From the NCBI GenBank assembly GCA_963210315.1, contig OY723240.1, forward strand, positions 1,860,001 through 1,924,000: a stretch of 64,000 nt of DNA, in the 5' to 3' direction. Below the pieces are notes generated by a model. It had not been told where the DNA came from, ran no database searches, and saw only the letters and a list, made by a program, of their open reading frames with translations. This document shows, in pieces, positions 1 to 10,935 of the stretch. This stretch comes from Rhynchopus euleeides. Lineage: Eukaryota; Euglenozoa; Diplonemea; Diplonemida; Diplonemidae. Position numbers and translations under genes: made by a program. Positions within the stretch are counted from its first letter, which is position 1. Every line of letters starts with the position of its first letter.

Positions 1-3000
1 CAGGTGTGTGGGGGCGGATGCGGCGCGTTTCGACTTCTGGGAGGGTGAGGCCGGTCGACAGCTCGAAGTCGACAGCCAACTCCATGAGGGTCACGGTGTG
101 CTCCCCTCCCTGCGGCCCCCATTTCAGGCCCCGCAGCCAGTCGCAGAGGGCCACCCACAGCTCCGGGGGGCGCTTGCCCCACGTCTGTTTGACAGTGGAC
201 GGCGCCCGCACAGGGATGCAGGCCTGTTCGGGGTTGGGTGTGCACCACCCCCATGGATAGTGAAGGGTGCGGTGGTGGCGCGCGGAGCGGTCGAGCAGTC
301 CATCTTTCTCCTGCCGCGCCGAGAGGATTGCAATGAAGTAGCGGTGCAGCTGCGCCACTATATCCACCCTGCGTGCGAAGGATAGTGGCAGGGGCTGCCT
401 GTCCTCCGGGATGCCGTGTCTAAAGGCGGGCGCCACCCCGCATAACGCCAAGCAAGGTGGCCAGGTTGACCGGTCCACAGCCGTAATGGGGTGGTTTTGT
501 CGGATTGGGTCCCACGCGGAGCACTCCCACCATAGGTGCATCACCGTCTCGGGGGTGCCTGCGTTGCAGTATCGGCAGATCCCGCCCTGCCCCGTGCGCC
601 CTCGGACAGGCACCGCCCCTGCAATGACGGAACGAAGGAGGCCCCGTTGGTATCCCGTGACCGCGGCGCCCTCTCCCTCCAGGACGCAGCGTGTGGCTTG
701 CCCGTCGATGCCGTGCTGAGCGCCCGCAAAGTCGTCACGACGACCAGCCAGCGCCTTGGCCACCTGTGTACGTAGGGCCTGGCGGAGGTCATGAGCGAAG
801 ATCCCCCATCCGCTCGTTGTTGCTGCGGTGGGGTCGAAGACTATGCTCCGTCCCGCTTCATCAGTGTAAGATAGGGTGGTCGCCGTGCTCCAGCTCCATC
901 CTATCCACCGAAGGGCCGCTCGGAAAAGCGCGAAGGGGCCTGTCCCTGTAAGCCTCACTCTGCTATCCCAAGCCGTCTCAGACAGAACCCTGCAGCGGCC
1001 CCACTTCTTGACCTGCATGGCCCAGGTGGTGATCTGCCGGTAGCGGGGGGCGACGGCGGGGTCCACCCGATGTGCATGGTGGAGGACATCCAGCACAGCC
1101 TCCCGCGCCCTGCGGGGGGGTCCGGACCACAGCGCGGCGACGAAGAGCCCCCTCCATCGCCTGATGTCGGCGTCCTCCCAGCGGGTGACCAGGGCGTCGT
1201 AGTAGAGCCTGGACCCCGCTGTCATCGCTGCTGCCTGCCCCTTCCACTGCACCGGTAGGGGCAGTGCCGAGGTCCTGCGCAGGTTCTGCTCTGCGCCCTC
1301 TTTTCGGCGGGCGACGCGCTCCGATTTGGGCACCTCGGGTCCCTCGAGCGGGCGCGCATGCAGCATGGCCCCGAGGCAGTCGAAGCTATCGCGCTGTCGA
1401 AGGGGGGTAGCCGTGCCGTCCCGTGTCCGGTAGACTATCGGGGTCAACGGCTCGGGGGACGTCGAGAAGACATGTGACTTGACCTCTGCGCATATTACCA
1501 TCCCGGTATCGTGGGAGAAATCTGCAGAGTCATCCACCACTGCTTGCAAGGTCCCCGGGCTGGGGGTCACCGCGTACACATCGTCCACAAACGACAACGC
1601 CCTCGTGCCCTGCCGGTGCTCCGCCATGCGCATCCATACACCCACCAGCACGTTGATCAGCACGACGCTAATGGGGCAGCCCTGCATGATGCCGTTGGTT
1701 GGCAGGAAGCCCTCCCCGATAGTGCCGCTTACCCGGAAGTGCCGCTGCATTGACCCGTACGCTGCCCGCAGGGTGCGCAGGACTCGGCCGTCGAAGCCGA
1801 GCTCCGCAGCTAGACAGAAGGTCAGGTCAATCGGCACCGTGTCGAAGCATTTCTTAAAGTCTAGGGCGACACCGTACAGTGGCTGTCCTGTGAGGTGGGC
1901 CTCTTCGATCCGTGCTGCCAGGTGCCAGATGAGGTCCTCCGCGCCGTGGCCAGGTCTGCATCCGTGCAAGTCCTCAGGCGCAATGCTCTCCAGCCACTTC
2001 AGCGCAGGCTTCACTCGGATTGCTGCCCACACCCTGTACAGCACGGGAGTGATGCTGATGGGGCGCTGCGACAGCGGCTCACCTGAGCTGCCGGGCTTGG
2101 GAATGAGGCAAATCATGGCGTGCATCAGCTGCTCCGGCCATTCGCCCGATCTCTCGACCTCATTGAACACCTCCGCGAACAACTTGAGGAGGTCCCCTGG
2201 GAGTTGCCGCAGCTCGTGCACCCTCCAGCCGTGTAGGCCCGGCGAGGTGGATGTAGACATTTTAGCCAGCGCTGTCCCAACGTCTTCTGCCGTAATGGTC
2301 TTACACTCCATCTCGGCCGGGTCAGGGAGGAAGTCGCTGTACCTCTGTCGGAAGGTGTCCCAGCGAGGCTCAGGCGTCGTCGCATACTTCCGGAAGTAGC
2401 CCCCCCACGCAGTATCGCTCCTCAGCAGTTCATCCGCCTCCTTGGGGCAGGCCGTGAAGGAGCCATCCTCGCGGCGCATGAAGGTGGTAGGGGCGCAGAA
2501 GCGGTCTGCGAGGTACGAGAACACTATCCCCGCCTCCTGCGTCCAGGCCTTCTGCATCCTCGCCTTCCACGTGCGGAGTCTTTCGTCGCGGAGCGCGTCG
2601 AACATGCCTCGCTGAGATCCCTCCAGGGCGACAAGGGCCATCTCCATCGTCTCGAGGTCCGGCAGTTGTGAGGTGGTGCCCGCCAGCGCCGCCTCCAGCC
2701 CCGGGGGAAGGCCCCCTCCCTTCAGCCGCTTCTTCGCAGCGCCCCAGGCGTGCTCTTCGTTGGGTGTGGGGGGGTATGGCGCAGACTCCAGCAGTCGGTG
2801 GCGGCCCTCCAGGATGAGGGTCCGGAGGTTCCCCAACAGCTTGTCCTTCGCCCGGGTGTTCTTGTCGCCCGCTCCTCGGGCGGAGGCGGGGCGGTGTTTG
2901 GTGGCCACCCTCGACCGCTGCATGTGGTAACCCTCCGCCCTGCCCGTGTACGCCGTTTCCTGCCTTCCGAGTTGGCCCACGTGGACACGCTTCAGGAAGT

Positions 3001-4770
3001 TCTCGCTGCAGGCTGAGGCCCGGCGGAGGAGTTGCGCTCCTGTTGCACCCTCTTTCGTTTCCTCTGCGGTTAGCACATCCAGCAGCACCTCTCTGGCGGC
3101 AGCGCCCCCGAGCGTGGGCCTGCACTTAGGAAAGGGGGCGGGGAGGATGCAGATTTGCTTCGGTCGGCGGAAGGCGGCGAGATCGAGGTCGACGAAGAGC
3201 GGGCAGTGCGTGGGGGTGCCGTATTCGCCCTTTTCTGCCACCTCGACGGAGCGCAAGGCCGGCGCCGCGCAGGGGTTCAGCAGGCAGATGTCCAGTCTGG
3301 TGCCTTCCTTCGATGCCCAGCAGGTGTTCCGAACTTCCTGCTGTTTCAGCTCTGCGTATGAGACCGCCGCATCGGTCCAACCACCCACCCGGCAGGCCTG
3401 GGATAGGACGGCACTGGTCTCCGGGTTGGTGTTGAGGTCCCCCAGCAGCAACACGGGCACCTGCCCCAGGCCGGCTGCGAGGTCCAGCGCCTCCTGCAGG
3501 AGGGTCTCCCGCTGCACTCGCACCTCCATCCCAGAGTGACCATAAACGCACAGGATGTGGAGCGCTGTCTTGCCGTTACTGGTTGCGAGCACCACGTGTA
3601 CCAGGCGGGTACTGTCATGCAGCTTCTTTTCCAGCTTGGTCTTCGGTTGCACCACTTGCGCTACCAGGCCCTCTTTTGCCATGACTGCCACTCCTCCGGG
3701 TCGGGTCTGCTCGTAGCCATTGGCCCCCTTGACCTTGGGCATGCCCTTACCCCAGTGCATGGACCAGCCGTGGGCCGCGAAGTAGCTGCTGAGCGTGCCC
3801 TTGCTGGGGTCCGGGACACGTGTTTCTTGCAGGGCCACAACGTCTGCCTTCAGGTCCGCCACATCACACAAGTGGGTTGACAGCGACGTGACGTTGGCTG
3901 ACGCCACCCTGAGTACCCCAGGAGACGCTGGCCGCGGCGCGGGGCGTCGCGGCGGCGGCCTGGGAGCAGGGCCGCGTAACGGGGAGATTGTGGTAGCAGC
4001 GGTTGCGGTTGGAGCTACTGGAGGAGGGGTGGGAGTCGCGGTGGGGAGTTTCCATCTGTTTGTGGTGGAGGCTGCTAACTCCCTGGCTAGCGTGAGGGGG
4101 ATGCGCAGCACGTCGTAGTGGAAGGGCCTCCACGTGAGGCATATCACTTTGTCGCCTGACCCGACGCGCCCCAGGTACAGCCTATCCGTAGTGCCGAGTA
4201 CCCACACCTGGGCCCCCAACACCTCAGCCGCTACCCTGAGTGTAGCCCCGTCCCCGTAGACCCCGCTCTGTGCCTGCGCCGCGATGTAGTCGTCGTAGGA
4301 CGGGGGTGCCCGGGGGTCATCTATATCGGGCGCGTAGGTTGCTCGCCTCTCGGCGTCCTGTCCCAGGGCTTCGACTACAGCTGCTCTGAGAGAGGCCGCC
4401 GTCCATCCCGCACATTGCACCGCGAGGCCGGTGTATTGGCAGTTGCCATCTTTCGCCACCGCCTCTCGCACTGCCAGCAGTCGTTGCGCCATCTCTGCCA
4501 GCCATCGGTCGTCCTGCTCTACTGAGGAGGGGGAGTACTCCTGTCCCCCTCCTCCCCGAAGCCCCCGGGGTTCTCCTGCCCCAGGGGCGTGGCTTCTATG
4601 CTCTCTCGCTCTATCTAAGGGTCCCGCAGAGGTTACTCCTGTCCCTGCGGGTTTTGGTTTTCTATGGGGGGGTTGTGGGGAGGGTTCGCCGGCGGCGAGA
4701 GGGTGCTGCGCCACGGGCGCTCCCCCTATCCCCTGGTCGGCGCCCCCGCCGGGGGAACCGGATGTGTGTG
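1..4770 (-). mobile_element. Second OTU LINE copy, lacking ORF1
   Basis: Nucleotide similarity to the first copy begins near 4758 (matching about 10920) and continues to the window edge. No ORF1 lies upstream: the preceding sequence is the end of the other copy's ORF2. A short (CA)n tract on the minus strand (4762-4778) sits at the junction, resembling the (CA)n at the 5' end of the other copy's ORF1. An internal deletion or a 5'-truncated insertion would both explain this. Confidence 0.7.
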
Positions 4771-4813
4771 TGTGTGTGGTGACCACGTTTTGTGTGGGGA
4801 GATCCTGCGCGGA
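1..4813 (-). CDS. OTU-LINE ORF2, copy 1 (partial, off left edge)
   Basis: Minus-strand frame read by eye with no stop from a TGA at 4814-4816 down to position 1. It aligns along its whole length with the neighbouring ORF2 at 4837-10935, so it is a second intact copy cut by the window edge. Visible order from the N-terminus: conserved leader ending LRGGGGQEYSPS, OTU protease (KDGNCQY with catalytic Cys, later FHYDVL), endonuclease/exonuclease/phosphatase-type endonuclease (LQETR, GDLNTNP, PTHCPLF), RT (ALDFKKCFD and FVDDVYA), CCHC finger (CRYC...H...C), then the segment before RNase H. The first in-frame ATG is at 4490-4492, but protein similarity to the other copy continues upstream of it to about 4600, so translation may begin earlier or arrive by readthrough. 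RNase H and the Cys/His tail lie outside the window. The missing 5' ORF1 is discussed under findings. Confidence 0.88.
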
Positions 4814-4836
4814 TCATTGCCCACCCCCGCCCACTT

Positions 4837-7800
4837 CTACGTCACAGCGGAGGCCCCACTCGGGTTAGAGTGTGGGGCCAACTCAGTGCCACTCCGGGGA
4901 GGAGGGCGTGCAGCATAGCCAGCGTGGTGTGTGTGGCAGCAATGTGTTAGTGATTTGCCATCGCTGTAGCAGTCACCGCATCGGTCCATGCTGTGGCGTT
5001 TGCAGAAGCCCATAGTGACCGGGAGCCCGTCCCCCTCTTTGTGGTGGTTGCGGCAGCACACCTCCTCTGGGAGGCGTCGCTTTTGGCATGCCGAGCAACG
5101 GGGCTTCCAATGCAACTTGCAGGCAAGCACCTTTGCGTTCCTCCTGGCACCAGGGGGGGCAGTACGGGGGGCAGCGCCCCTCCGCTCCCATGGGCGTCCC
5201 ACCCGGCTGTTGGCCTGCCGACCGCGCGCCGCCCACTGCTGGGCCGGCTGCTGCCAGCCCTCTGGGTAGTGCGGCTGTGGGGCGAAGGTGGCGGCCCACG
5301 CCATTCCGCGGTCATGGAATACCGTATCTTGCCGGCTGTGGACTGGCTCAGCCAGGTGTGCTTGGAGGCTGCGCATCACCGATTCAGTGGCAGGGTTCAG
5401 TTGGGCCCTCCTCGACAGGCCCGCCGCCACAGTTCCGCCGAGAGCCGTGAGGACCGTTGAGTTGGCAGCATGACCGCAATGCCAGGGCCCTTTGCCCACT
5501 TTCGTCACCATACTGCAGAGTCCTTTCAGCGAGGCGGCTTTCCCTAGGATACTGCTCTGGAACACCGTGAGGTCCTGCTGGAGCTTCTGCCGCGAGGCCC
5601 CCAGCCTTTCAGCCTCATCCATCGCGGCGTTGCTGAGGGCGTCAGCATCGGTGTTGGATTCCCTCTTCACATGCTCATACGTGAGAGTGAACCTCGGTTG
5701 GAGGTCCGCAGCCAGCGCGGACGTGCTGAGGAAAAGAGGACGGAGGGCGGCATCCCGGCACAGGGATTCCCCTCGGAGCTGCCGCAGCACCACCTGGGAG
5801 TCGCCTCGCACTGTGACTGGGCCCTCAGGGGCATCGCCCCTCTCGAGGAGGCGCAGGCCTGCTCGTAGCGCCTCGTACTCAGCAATGTTGTTGCTACGCA
5901 CGTTCAGCAGCGGGAGCACTTTCTCTGAGACCTTGCAGCCGTCTTGGTACAGCACCGCCCCTGCCCCCGCCACAGCGAAGGGGGTGCCGTTGTCGCGCGC
6001 GCCACCGTCAAAGTACAGGGTGAGCCCCGGGGCCGTGTCTGCAGGAATGCGCGGGCGGGCCTCCCTCGCACCCTTCTTATTCGGGTCCACGTGGGTAGGG
6101 GGGCGGATGCGGCGTGTCACGGTGTCTGGGAGGGTGAGGCCCGTCGACAGCTCGAAGTCCACGGCTAGCTCCATCAGGGTCACAGTTTGCTCACCCCCCT
6201 GCGGTCCCCACTTCAGGCCCCTTAGCCAGTCGCAGAGAGCCACCCACATGCCTGGGGGCCGCTTGCCCCACGTCTGCTTGACTTCGGATGGCGCCAGTGC
6301 AGGGATGCAGGCACTCTCGGGGGTGGGGGTGCTCCACTCCCAGGGGTAGACTGTAGTGCGGTGGTGGCGTACAGAGCGGTCGAGCAGCCCGTCCTTCTCC
6401 TGTCGCGCCGCCAAGACTGCGATGAAGTAGCGGTGCAGCTGCGCCACGGTGGTGATTCTGTCAGCAAAAGACATGGGCAGCGGCTGCTCGTTCTCCGGAA
6501 CGCCGTATCTGTACACGGGCGCTACCCCACACTGCGCCAGGCATGCCGGCCAGGCAGTTCGGTCCCTCGCTGCTACGGGGTGTTTCTGGCGGACCGGCTC
6601 CCATGCCGCGCAGTCCCACCATAGGTGCGACACCGTCTCCGGGGCCCCAGCTGTGCAGTACCGGCACACCTCCCCCAGGCCCGTGCGCCCTCGGGCAGGC
6701 ACCGCCCCTGCAATGACAGAGCGGAGGAGGCCTCGCTGGTATCCCGTAATTGCGGCGCCCTCCCCCTCCAGGACGCAACGTGTCACCCTTCCGTCAATGC
6801 CGTGCTCTGCTCCTTGGAAGTCCTCTCTGCGTTCAGCCAGCTTCCCCGCCGTGGCGTTTCGCAGGGTTTGGCGGAGGTCGTGCGCGAAGATCGCCCAGGC
6901 GCTCGGCGTTGCTGCAACAGGGTCGAAGGTGACAGCGCGACCAGCCTCGTCCGTGTAGGCCAGGGTGGTCGCCGTACTCCAGCGCCATCCTATCCCTTGC
7001 AGGGCAGCCCAGAAGAGCGCAAGGGGGCCTGTCCCCTCAAGCCTCTCTTTGCTCCCCCATGCTTCCTCGGACAGCACCCTGCTGTGGCCCCACTTTTTGA
7101 TCTGCTTGGCCCACGTGGTGATCTGCCGGTAGGGAGGAGCGATAGCGGGGTCCACCCGGTGCGCCTGATGGAGGACACACAGCACGATCTCTTGCGCTCT
7201 GCGTGGTGGGCCAGACCAGAGCGCGGCGACGAAGAGGCCCCTCCATCGCCTGATGGCCTTGCTGTCCCAACGAGTTACGAGGGCATCGTAATACAGCCGT
7301 GCCCCCGCCGTCATCGCAGCCGCCTGCCCTTTCCATTGCACCGGCAGGGGCAGCGCTGAGGTTCTGCGGAGGTTCTGCTGCGCCCCCTCTTTCCGACGGG
7401 CGATGCGCTCGGACTGGGGCGCTGTGCGCCCTTCCCTGATCAGGCGCGCGTGCAGCATGGCCCCGAGACAGTCAAAGCTGTTGCGTTGCCGGAGGGGAGT
7501 GGCCTCGCCGTCCCTCGCCCGGTACATGATCCGGAGCGGCCCGGGGGATGTTGAGAACACGTGGGACTTAATTTCTGCGCAAATAGCCATCCCGGTGTCG
7601 TGAGAGAAATCCGCAGAGTCGTTCACCACCTCTTGTAGGACCTCCGGACTGGAGGCTGTGGCGTACACATCGTCGACGAAGGATAGCGCCCTCGTGTCCT
7701 GCCGGTGTTCGACCATCCGCATCCACACACCCACCAGCACGTTAATCAGCACGACACTGATGGGGCAGCCCTGCATGATGCCGTTGGTAGGCAGGAAGCC

Positions 7801-10800
7801 TTCTCCGATGGTGCCACTCGCCCGGAAGTGCCGCTGCATCGTCCTGTACGCTGCTCGCAGGGTGCGCAGGACACGGGTGTCGAATCCGAGCTCCGCAGCC
7901 AGGCGGAAGGTGAGGTCGATAGGCACCGTGTCGAAGCACTTCTTGAAGTCAAGGGCGACTCCGTGCAGCGGTCGCCCCGTGAGGTGGGCCTCTTCGATGC
8001 GTGCCGCCAGGTGCCAGATGAGGTCCTCTGCACCGTGGCCAGGCCGGCAGCCGTGCAGGTCCTCCGGTGCGATGGTCTCCAACCACTTCAGTGCCGGTTT
8101 CACCCGGATCGCTGCCCACACTCTATACAGCACAGGGGTGATACTGATGGGGCGCTGCGATAGAGGCTCGCCTGAGCTGCCAGGCTTGGGGATGAGGCAG
8201 ATCATGGCATGCATTAACTGTTCCGGCCACTCGCCCGATCGTTCGACCTCGTTGAACACCTCCGCAAAGAGCTTGAGGAGTTCGTGTGGGAGTTGTCTCA
8301 GTTCGTGGACCCTCCAGCCGTGCAGGCCCGGTGAGGTGGACGTGGACATCTTGGCCAGGGCCTTCCCGACGTCTTCTGCTGTGATGGTCTTGCACTCCAT
8401 GTCAGCCGTCTCGGGGAGAAAGCGGAGGTATCTCTGGCGGAAGGTGTCCCACCGGGGCTCGGGCGTTGTCGCGTACTTGCGGAAGTATCCCCCCCACGCC
8501 GTGTCGCTTCTCAGCAGCTCGTCCGCCTCCTTGGGGCAGGCCGTGAAGGACCCATCTTCGCGCCGCATGAAGGTGGCTGGGGCGCAGAAACGATCTGCGA
8601 GGTACGCAAACACCTGCCCTGCCTCGTATGTCCAAGCCTTCTGCATCCTCGCCTTCCAGGTGCGGATTCTCGCTTCGCGGAGCCTGTCAAACATGCCCCT
8701 CTGCGACCCCTCCAAGACGATGAGGGCCTGCTCCAGAATCTCCAGGTCTGGCAGCTGCGAGGTTGTGTTCGCCAGCGCCGCTTGCAGCCCCTGGGGGAGG
8801 CCGCCCTCCCTTAGGCGCTTCTTCGCGGCGTTCCAGGCGTGCTCCTCCCCGTTCGTGAGGCCGTATGGTTTTTCTGCCTGCAGGCGTTTGAGGCCTTCTT
8901 TGACCAGGCATCGAATGTTCCCTAGCAGCCCGTCCTTCGCCCGGGTGTTCATGTCTCCTGCCCCCCGTGCAGAAGCGGGATGGTGCTTGGTAGCCGTCCG
9001 CGACCACTGCATACGGTAGCCCTCCGCCCTGCCCGTGTAGGCCGCTTCCTGTCTCTCCAGGTGGCCCACATGGACACGCTTCAGGAAGCGCTCGCCGCAG
9101 GTGGAAGCTCGGTGGAGGAGCTGCGCGGCCGTCGCTCCGTGACGTAGTTCCCCCTCTGCTAGTACGTCCTGCATCACCCCTCTTGCTGCAGCGTCCCCCA
9201 GCTTGGGCTTGCCCGCAGGGAAAGGGGTGGGGAGGATGCAGATCTTTTTGGGGCGGCGGAAGGCAGTGAGGTCCAGATCGACGAAGAGCGGGCAGTGTGT
9301 GGGTATGTTGTAGTCTCCCCGCTTTGCCACCTCGACTCGACGCAGTGCCGGCGCTGCGCAGGGGTTCATTAGGCAGATGTCCAGCCGGGTGCCGTTCTCC
9401 GATGCCCAGCAGGTGTTCTGCACGCTCTGCTGTGCGAGGTCCGCATGCGTCGTCGCCGCGTCGACCCAGCCGCCCACCCGGCACGCCTGGGACAGGACAG
9501 CGCTGGTTTCTGGGTTGGTGTTCAGGTCCCCCATCAGCAGGACGGGTACCTGTCCCAAGCCAGCTGCGTGATCGAGCGTCTCTTGCAGGAGGGCTTCCCG
9601 CTGTTCGCCCACTTCGGACCCCGAGTGACCGTAGACGCACAGGATGTGAAGAGCCGTTTTGCCGTCTCCAATCGCTAGCACGACGTGTACCATGCGGGTG
9701 CTGTCGTAGAGCTTCTTTTTCTGCGTGGTCTTCGGCTGCACCACTTGTGCGACCAGGCCCTCCTTCACCATGACAGCCACGCCCCCGGGCTTCGTTTGTT
9801 CGCGGCCGTTCGCGCCTGCGACCCTGGGCATGCCCTTGCCCCAGTGCATAGCCCAGCCGTGGGCTGCGAAGTAGCCATTGTGCGTGCCCTTGCTCGGGTC
9901 TGGCGTACGAGTTTCCTGCAGGGCCACAACATCCGCCTTCAGTCCCGCCACGTCGCCGAGGTGCGTTTGCAGCGACGTTACGTTAGCTGTCGCCACCCTG
10001 AGCACTCCGGGCGATGATAATTGGTGTGCAGGGCGCCTCAATCGCCGCAGGGGCGGCGGCGCCGTGGGTCCTTGGCTGGCTGAAGGTGCGCGCGCCCCGC
10101 CTGCAGCGGCTGGGGCGGGCGTGGGAAGATCTGCAGGGATAGTCCACTGGTTTGCCGGCGTCGCAGCTAGCTCCCGGGCCAGGCTCAGGGGAAGGCGAAG
10201 CACATCGTAGTGGAAGGGCCTCCACGTAAGCCCCAGCACCTTGGCACCCTTCCCACACCGGGTCATGTATTGCTTGCTGTTGGAGGCGAGCAGCCACACC
10301 TGCGCATCCAGGACTTCTGCCGCAACCCGAAGTGTGGCCGCGTCCCCGTATGTCCCTAGACGCGTCTGTCTCTCGATGTAGTCGTCGTAGGATGCAGGAG
10401 CTTGCGGGTCGTCGTGGTCAGGCACGTACGAGGCCCTGCGCTCTGCGTCTTGCCGCATGGATGTCGCCACCGCTGCACGCAACCCTTCTGCTGTCCACTC
10501 CGCGCACTGCTCTGCAAGGCCGGCGTACTGACAGTTGCCATCCTTAGGCACTGGTACCCGGAGCGCCATCAGTCTCCTTGCAGCCTGCGTCAGCCACTGC
10601 TCGTCCTGCTCTATGGTGGAGGGGGAGTACTCCTGTCCCCCCCCACGGAGGCGCCGGGGTTCTCCTGCCCCTGACGCCACATCTACGGGGTTCCAGCTCT
10701 CCGGGGCCGTTGTCTGGGTATCTCCTGCCCACACAGCGGCTCGGCTGGGTCTAGGTGGGGTTGGGGGCGATGTTGGGGTTGGGGTTCTATTTGGTGTTCT

Positions 10801-10935
10801 ATTTGGAGGTGTTTGTGTCGGCCCCGAGACCTCCTGTTTCTCGGGGTGGGGCGCGGCTGGGGGCCCGGCGGCAAGTGTGCATCGTCCCCAGACATGGTCG
10901 GCACCCCGGCCAGGGGGAACATCGATCGCTTGCAC
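4837..10935 (-). CDS. OTU-LINE ORF2, copy 2: OTU-endonuclease-RT-RNase H polyprotein
   Basis: Open frame of 2032 codons; the outermost codon is GTG, the first ATG is residue 123 (10567-10569). Domains by residue: Pro/Thr-rich leader 1-90, LRGGG 96-100, OTU-like cysteine protease about 124-250 (DGNC 132-135; FHY near 241), AP-type endonuclease about 309-555 (catalytic Glu341 in QETR, GDLN 469-472, His547), RT about 840-1150 (Asp996 in ALDFKKCFD, FVDD 1086-1089), CCHC finger C1424/C1427/H1437/C1442, RNase H about 1636-1775 (Asp1643, Glu1686/1688, Asp1712, Asp1765), Cys/His-rich tail 1939-2003. It would nick target DNA and copy its RNA by target-primed reverse transcription. All catalytic motifs are present. 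ORF1 lies upstream in the same frame behind one TAG. OTU proteases are known in some LINE lineages; no restriction-like endonuclease is visible. Confidence 0.93.
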   Translation of the reverse strand: MQAIDVPPGRGADHVWGRCTLAAGPPAAPHPEKQEVSGPTQTPPNRTPNRTPTPTSPPTPPRPSRAAVWAGDTQTTAPESWNPVDVASGAGEPRRLRGGGQEYSPSTIEQDEQWLTQAARRLMALRVPVPKDGNCQYAGLAEQCAEWTAEGLRAAVATSMRQDAERRASYVPDHDDPQAPASYDDYIERQTRLGTYGDAATLRVAAEVLDAQVWLLASNSKQYMTRCGKGAKVLGLTWRPFHYDVLRLPLSLARELAATPANQWTIPADLPTPAPAAAGGARAPSASQGPTAPPPLRRLRRPAHQLSSPGVLRVATANVTSLQTHLGDVAGLKADVVALQETRTPDPSKGTHNGYFAAHGWAMHWGKGMPRVAGANGREQTKPGGVAVMVKEGLVAQVVQPKTTQKKKLYDSTRMVHVVLAIGDGKTALHILCVYGHSGSEVGEQREALLQETLDHAAGLGQVPVLLMGDLNTNPETSAVLSQACRVGGWVDAATTHADLAQQSVQNTCWASENGTRLDICLMNPCAAPALRRVEVAKRGDYNIPTHCPLFVDLDLTAFRRPKKICILPTPFPAGKPKLGDAAARGVMQDVLAEGELRHGATAAQLLHRASTCGERFLKRVHVGHLERQEAAYTGRAEGYRMQWSRTATKHHPASARGAGDMNTRAKDGLLGNIRCLVKEGLKRLQAEKPYGLTNGEEHAWNAAKKRLREGGLPQGLQAALANTTSQLPDLEILEQALIVLEGSQRGMFDRLREARIRTWKARMQKAWTYEAGQVFAYLADRFCAPATFMRREDGSFTACPKEADELLRSDTAWGGYFRKYATTPEPRWDTFRQRYLRFLPETADMECKTITAEDVGKALAKMSTSTSPGLHGWRVHELRQLPHELLKLFAEVFNEVERSGEWPEQLMHAMICLIPKPGSSGEPLSQRPISITPVLYRVWAAIRVKPALKWLETIAPEDLHGCRPGHGAEDLIWHLAARIEEAHLTGRPLHGVALDFKKCFDTVPIDLTFRLAAELGFDTRVLRTLRAAYRTMQRHFRASGTIGEGFLPTNGIMQGCPISVVLINVLVGVWMRMVEHRQDTRALSFVDDVYATASSPEVLQEVVNDSADFSHDTGMAICAEIKSHVFSTSPGPLRIMYRARDGEATPLRQRNSFDCLGAMLHARLIREGRTAPQSERIARRKEGAQQNLRRTSALPLPVQWKGQAAAMTAGARLYYDALVTRWDSKAIRRWRGLFVAALWSGPPRRAQEIVLCVLHQAHRVDPAIAPPYRQITTWAKQIKKWGHSRVLSEEAWGSKERLEGTGPLALFWAALQGIGWRWSTATTLAYTDEAGRAVTFDPVAATPSAWAIFAHDLRQTLRNATAGKLAERREDFQGAEHGIDGRVTRCVLEGEGAAITGYQRGLLRSVIAGAVPARGRTGLGEVCRYCTAGAPETVSHLWWDCAAWEPVRQKHPVAARDRTAWPACLAQCGVAPVYRYGVPENEQPLPMSFADRITTVAQLHRYFIAVLAARQEKDGLLDRSVRHHRTTVYPWEWSTPTPESACIPALAPSEVKQTWGKRPPGMWVALCDWLRGLKWGPQGGEQTVTLMELAVDFELSTGLTLPDTVTRRIRPPTHVDPNKKGAREARPRIPADTAPGLTLYFDGGARDNGTPFAVAGAGAVLYQDGCKVSEKVLPLLNVRSNNIAEYEALRAGLRLLERGDAPEGPVTVRGDSQVVLRQLRGESLCRDAALRPLFLSTSALAADLQPRFTLTYEHVKRESNTDADALSNAAMDEAERLGASRQKLQQDLTVFQSSILGKAASLKGLCSMVTKVGKGPWHCGHAANSTVLTALGGTVAAGLSRRAQLNPATESVMRSLQAHLAEPVHSRQDTVFHDRGMAWAATFAPQPHYPEGWQQPAQQWAARGRQANSRVGRPWERRGAAPRTAPPGARRNAKVLACKLHWKPRCSACQKRRLPEEVCCRNHHKEGDGLPVTMGFCKRHSMDRCGDCYSDGKSLTHCCHTHHAGYAARPPPRSGTELAPHSNPSGASAVT

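Noticed and set aside
1479..2399. 306-codon plus-strand frame inside the first LINE copy
   Set aside because: Antisense shadow of the RT domain; the same shadow recurs at 7658-9019 in the other copy.
5492..6349. 285-codon plus-strand frame
   Set aside because: Antisense shadow of the RNase H region of ORF2.
8687..9640. 317-codon minus-strand frame overlapping ORF2 (8687-9640)
   Set aside because: Alternative frame of the endonuclease/RT region, Arg/Pro-rich, no domain.
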